Source: Comamonadaceae bacterium UBA4962
GTDB lineage: Bacteria; Pseudomonadota; Gammaproteobacteria; Burkholderiales; Burkholderiaceae_C
Direction: 5' to 3'
Length of the DNA: 64,000 nucleotides
Assembly (NCBI GenBank): GCA_002397315.1
Contig: DHAE01000023.1
Coordinates: 180,419-244,418 of the forward strand
Shown: piece after piece, positions 62,034 to 64,000 of the stretch
Layout: each line of letters starts with the position of its first letter
How positions within the stretch are numbered: the first letter of the stretch is position 1
Made by a program: the position numbers and the translations under genes
The notes under the pieces: generated by a model
Told to the model about the DNA's origin: nothing
The model's database searches: none
What the model saw: only the letters and a program-made list of their open reading frames with translations

Positions 62034-64000
62034 GTCGCGCCCCGCGTGGGCGCGTGGGTTGAAACGCCTTGTTGAACACGTAGTTGCACGTGTCCGTGGC
62101 GTCGCGCCCCGCGTGGGCGCGTGGGTTGAAACGACATCACCAGGTCTACCGAGTGGTCCTCCGGATGTCGCGCCCCGCGTGGGCGCGTGGGTTGAAACGC
62201 CACGGGCGAGAAGACCGACGACGGCCGCGACAAGTCGCGCCCCGCGTGGGCGCGTGGGTTGAAACTGCAGCTTGCGGTAGGCATCCTCCCGCCCCTGCTG
62301 GTCGCGCCCCGCGTGGGCGCGTGGGTTGAAACATGATCCTCCCGGTGGCGGCGGTCTTCGTTGTCATGGTCGCGCCCCGCGTGGGCGCGTGGGTTGAAAC
62401 GCCGCCTCGAAGTCGTCGGCGCCGGGGTTGTCCGTCGCGCCCCGCGTGGGCGCGTGGGTTGAAACATGGCCATTTGAATCCCCTCCGTGGAGCCATTGTC
62501 CGTCGCGCCCCGCGTGGGCGCGTGGGTTGAAACACCGCACCGAGCCGCACATGCCCAGCAAATTTTTCGTCGCGCCCCGCGTGGGCGCGTGGGTTGAAAC
62601 ATCAGCAAGTCTCCTTTCGCTTTGCCTTCGTGCTTGTCGCGCCCCGCGTGGGCGCGTGGGTTGAAACGCCTTCACTTCCGCCGGCACGCCCTGGAGTTGC
62701 GTCGCGCCCCGCGTGGGCGCGTGGGTTGAAACCGTGTCGGCCGTCTACGCCCTCGCGGCGCCAGAGTCGCGCCCCGCGTGGGCGCGTGGGTTGAAACCAG
62801 CTCCGTGACGTCGACGTCAGAGGCCGGCACGCGTCGCGCCCCGCGTGGGCGCGTGGGTTGAAACACGTCGAAGGGTCGCATGGCAAGCACCGTCTCGAGT
62901 CGCGCCCCGCGTGGGCGCGTGGGTTGAAACGGTGACGAACTGGGTGAGTGCTTCGGTGGGACGATGCGTCGCGCCCCGCGTGGGCGCGTGGGTTGAAACA
63001 AAGAATGGGTGCGTCGGATGAAGCGTGCGCTAGGCGTCGCGCCCCGCGTGGGCGCGTGGGTTGAAACACGGACATCATCGTTTCCCTGCAGGGCGGGCAG
63101 GCGGTCGCGCCCCGCGTGGGCGCGTGGGTTGAAACCTGCGGCTTGTCGTTGGACGGATCGTCAGGATCCGTCGCGCCCCGCGTGGGCGCGTGGGTTGAAA
63201 CCCCGACGAGGCCAAGTCTTCGGCCATAGCAGCCATGTCGCGCCCCGCGTGGGCGCGTGGGTTGAAACGACACGGAGCGTGTTCTTGCCGTCGTCGTCGC
63301 CGTAGTCGCGCCCCGCGTGGGCGCGTGGGTTGAAACGCTGCGCGCCTGCCTCATCGCTCCAGCATGCTTTGGTCGCGCCCCGCGTGGGCGCGTGGGTTGA
63401 AACGCCCCAGGCGTTGCGGATATAGGTCCGGCCCTGCGGTCGCGCCTCGCGTGGGCGCGTGGGTTGAAACTCGGTCAGCCGCTGGTTGTAGTCGGCCTGC
63501 GCCACGTCGCGCCCCGCGTGGGCGCGTGGGTTGAAACGTCGATGACATCCAGTCCCGCGACGACGTTTTCGGTCGCGCCCCGCGTGGGCGCGTGGGTTGA
63601 AACGGCGAGGAAGGCGGGCGCATCGCGGAGCTGATCGCGTCGCGCCCCGCGTGGGCGCGTGGGTTGAAACACCCTTGCACCCTGGTTCAGGGCGTGGGAA
63701 GAAGCGTCGCGCCCCGCGTGGGCGCGTGGGTTGAAACCATGAGGGCCAGTTGCACAGGGTGATCCAGCAACGTCGCGCCCCGCGTGGGCGCGTGGATTGA
63801 AACTCCTTGGCGTGGCGGGCGATGATTTCCTCGGCCAGGTCGCGCCCCGCGTGGGCGCGTGGGTTGAAACGGTGCAGAGGCCACGTACGGGTTCCAGGGG
63901 CGGTGTCGCGCCCCGCGTGGGCGCGTGGGTTGAAACTGGTACTCGAACATGACCAGATCGCGCATGTAGTGTCGCGCCCCGCGTGGGCGCGTGGGTTGAA
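62034..64000 (+). CRISPR. type I-C CRISPR array, at least 30 repeats, continues past the window
   Basis: Thirty copies of a 32-bp repeat starting GTCGCGCCCC and ending GGGTTGAAAC, with 29 complete spacers of 33-37 bases (mostly 34-36); the last repeat (63971) is cut by the window edge. The repeat forms a 7-bp hairpin, CGCGCCC/GGGCGCG, around CGCGT, and the GTTGAAAC end is the 5' handle left after Cas5 cleavage. Only two copies differ: C to T at 63447 and G to A at 63796. All spacers in the window differ from one another. Leader-side repeats are perfect. Confidence 0.98.

Noticed and set aside
62021..63965. Many open frames repeating APRVGAWVET or STHAPTRGAT
   Set aside because: Translations of the CRISPR repeats on both strands; not genes.

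Overview
The window is GC-rich, densely coded DNA with short intergenic gaps. Gene content points to a betaproteobacterium of the Comamonadaceae, most likely a plant-associated Acidovorax/Paracidovorax. The supporting signs are nicotinate and beta-ketoadipate catabolism, a Bug-family receptor, a perfect HrpX-type PIP box in front of a chaperone/effector-like pair, and a type I-C CRISPR-Cas locus. The genus is an inference; no rRNA or core marker is present. Left part (1-16.7 kb): the end of a nicotinate cluster (nicX 3' part, nicF, nicB) followed by a tiny decayed xdhC remnant. Next come a MarR regulator with its own palindromic operator, an NmrA-like reductase and a GH15 glycosidase. A ten-gene leftward operon then runs from about 15.74 down to 7.2 kb (pcaI, pcaJ, pcaF, pcaD, cyclase-family, YciI, SDR, AtoE-like transporter, muconolactone-isomerase-like, Bug receptor). 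It faces a divergent IclR/PcaR-type regulator over a triple half-site operator. Middle part (16.7-32.7 kb): a PIP-box-driven tandem-chaperone and effector-like gene pair, a DUF1841 gene, and a membrane GGDEF-EAL protein with an extended -10 promoter. After these lies an unusual eight-gene, 9.5-kb operon (23244-32744). It encodes several large beta-rich proteins without signal peptides that resemble lipid-binding (TULIP/P47-like) proteins, together with a papain-like cysteine protease and a complete polyprenyl diphosphate synthase. I know of no description of this combination, and it is the best candidate here for a new system. Right-middle part (32.9-53.7 kb): cytochrome c4, a MoxR/GNAT/VWA operon, the TamA-TamB outer-membrane assembly pair, a GAF protein next to a pentanucleotide repeat tract, tRNA-Arg(CCT), a HigBA module, an esterase and an ion transporter. 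A cardiolipin synthase gene that has lost its second HKD motif follows, then a TctE/QseC-type two-component system and a DegP protease. Four PmrA-box-like repeats at exact 11-bp spacing lie upstream of degP. Right end (53.9-64 kb): a type I-C operon in the order cas3-cas5-cas8c-cas7-cas4-cas1-cas2, then a leader and an array of at least 30 repeats of 32 bp and 29 spacers running off the window edge. Interference genes look intact. The cas4/cas1 junction is deleted: cas4 runs into a 12-bp repeat tract encoding poly-Ala, and cas1 has lost its whole N-terminal domain, so spacer acquisition is probably dead. cas8c shows a sharp composition change in the middle.
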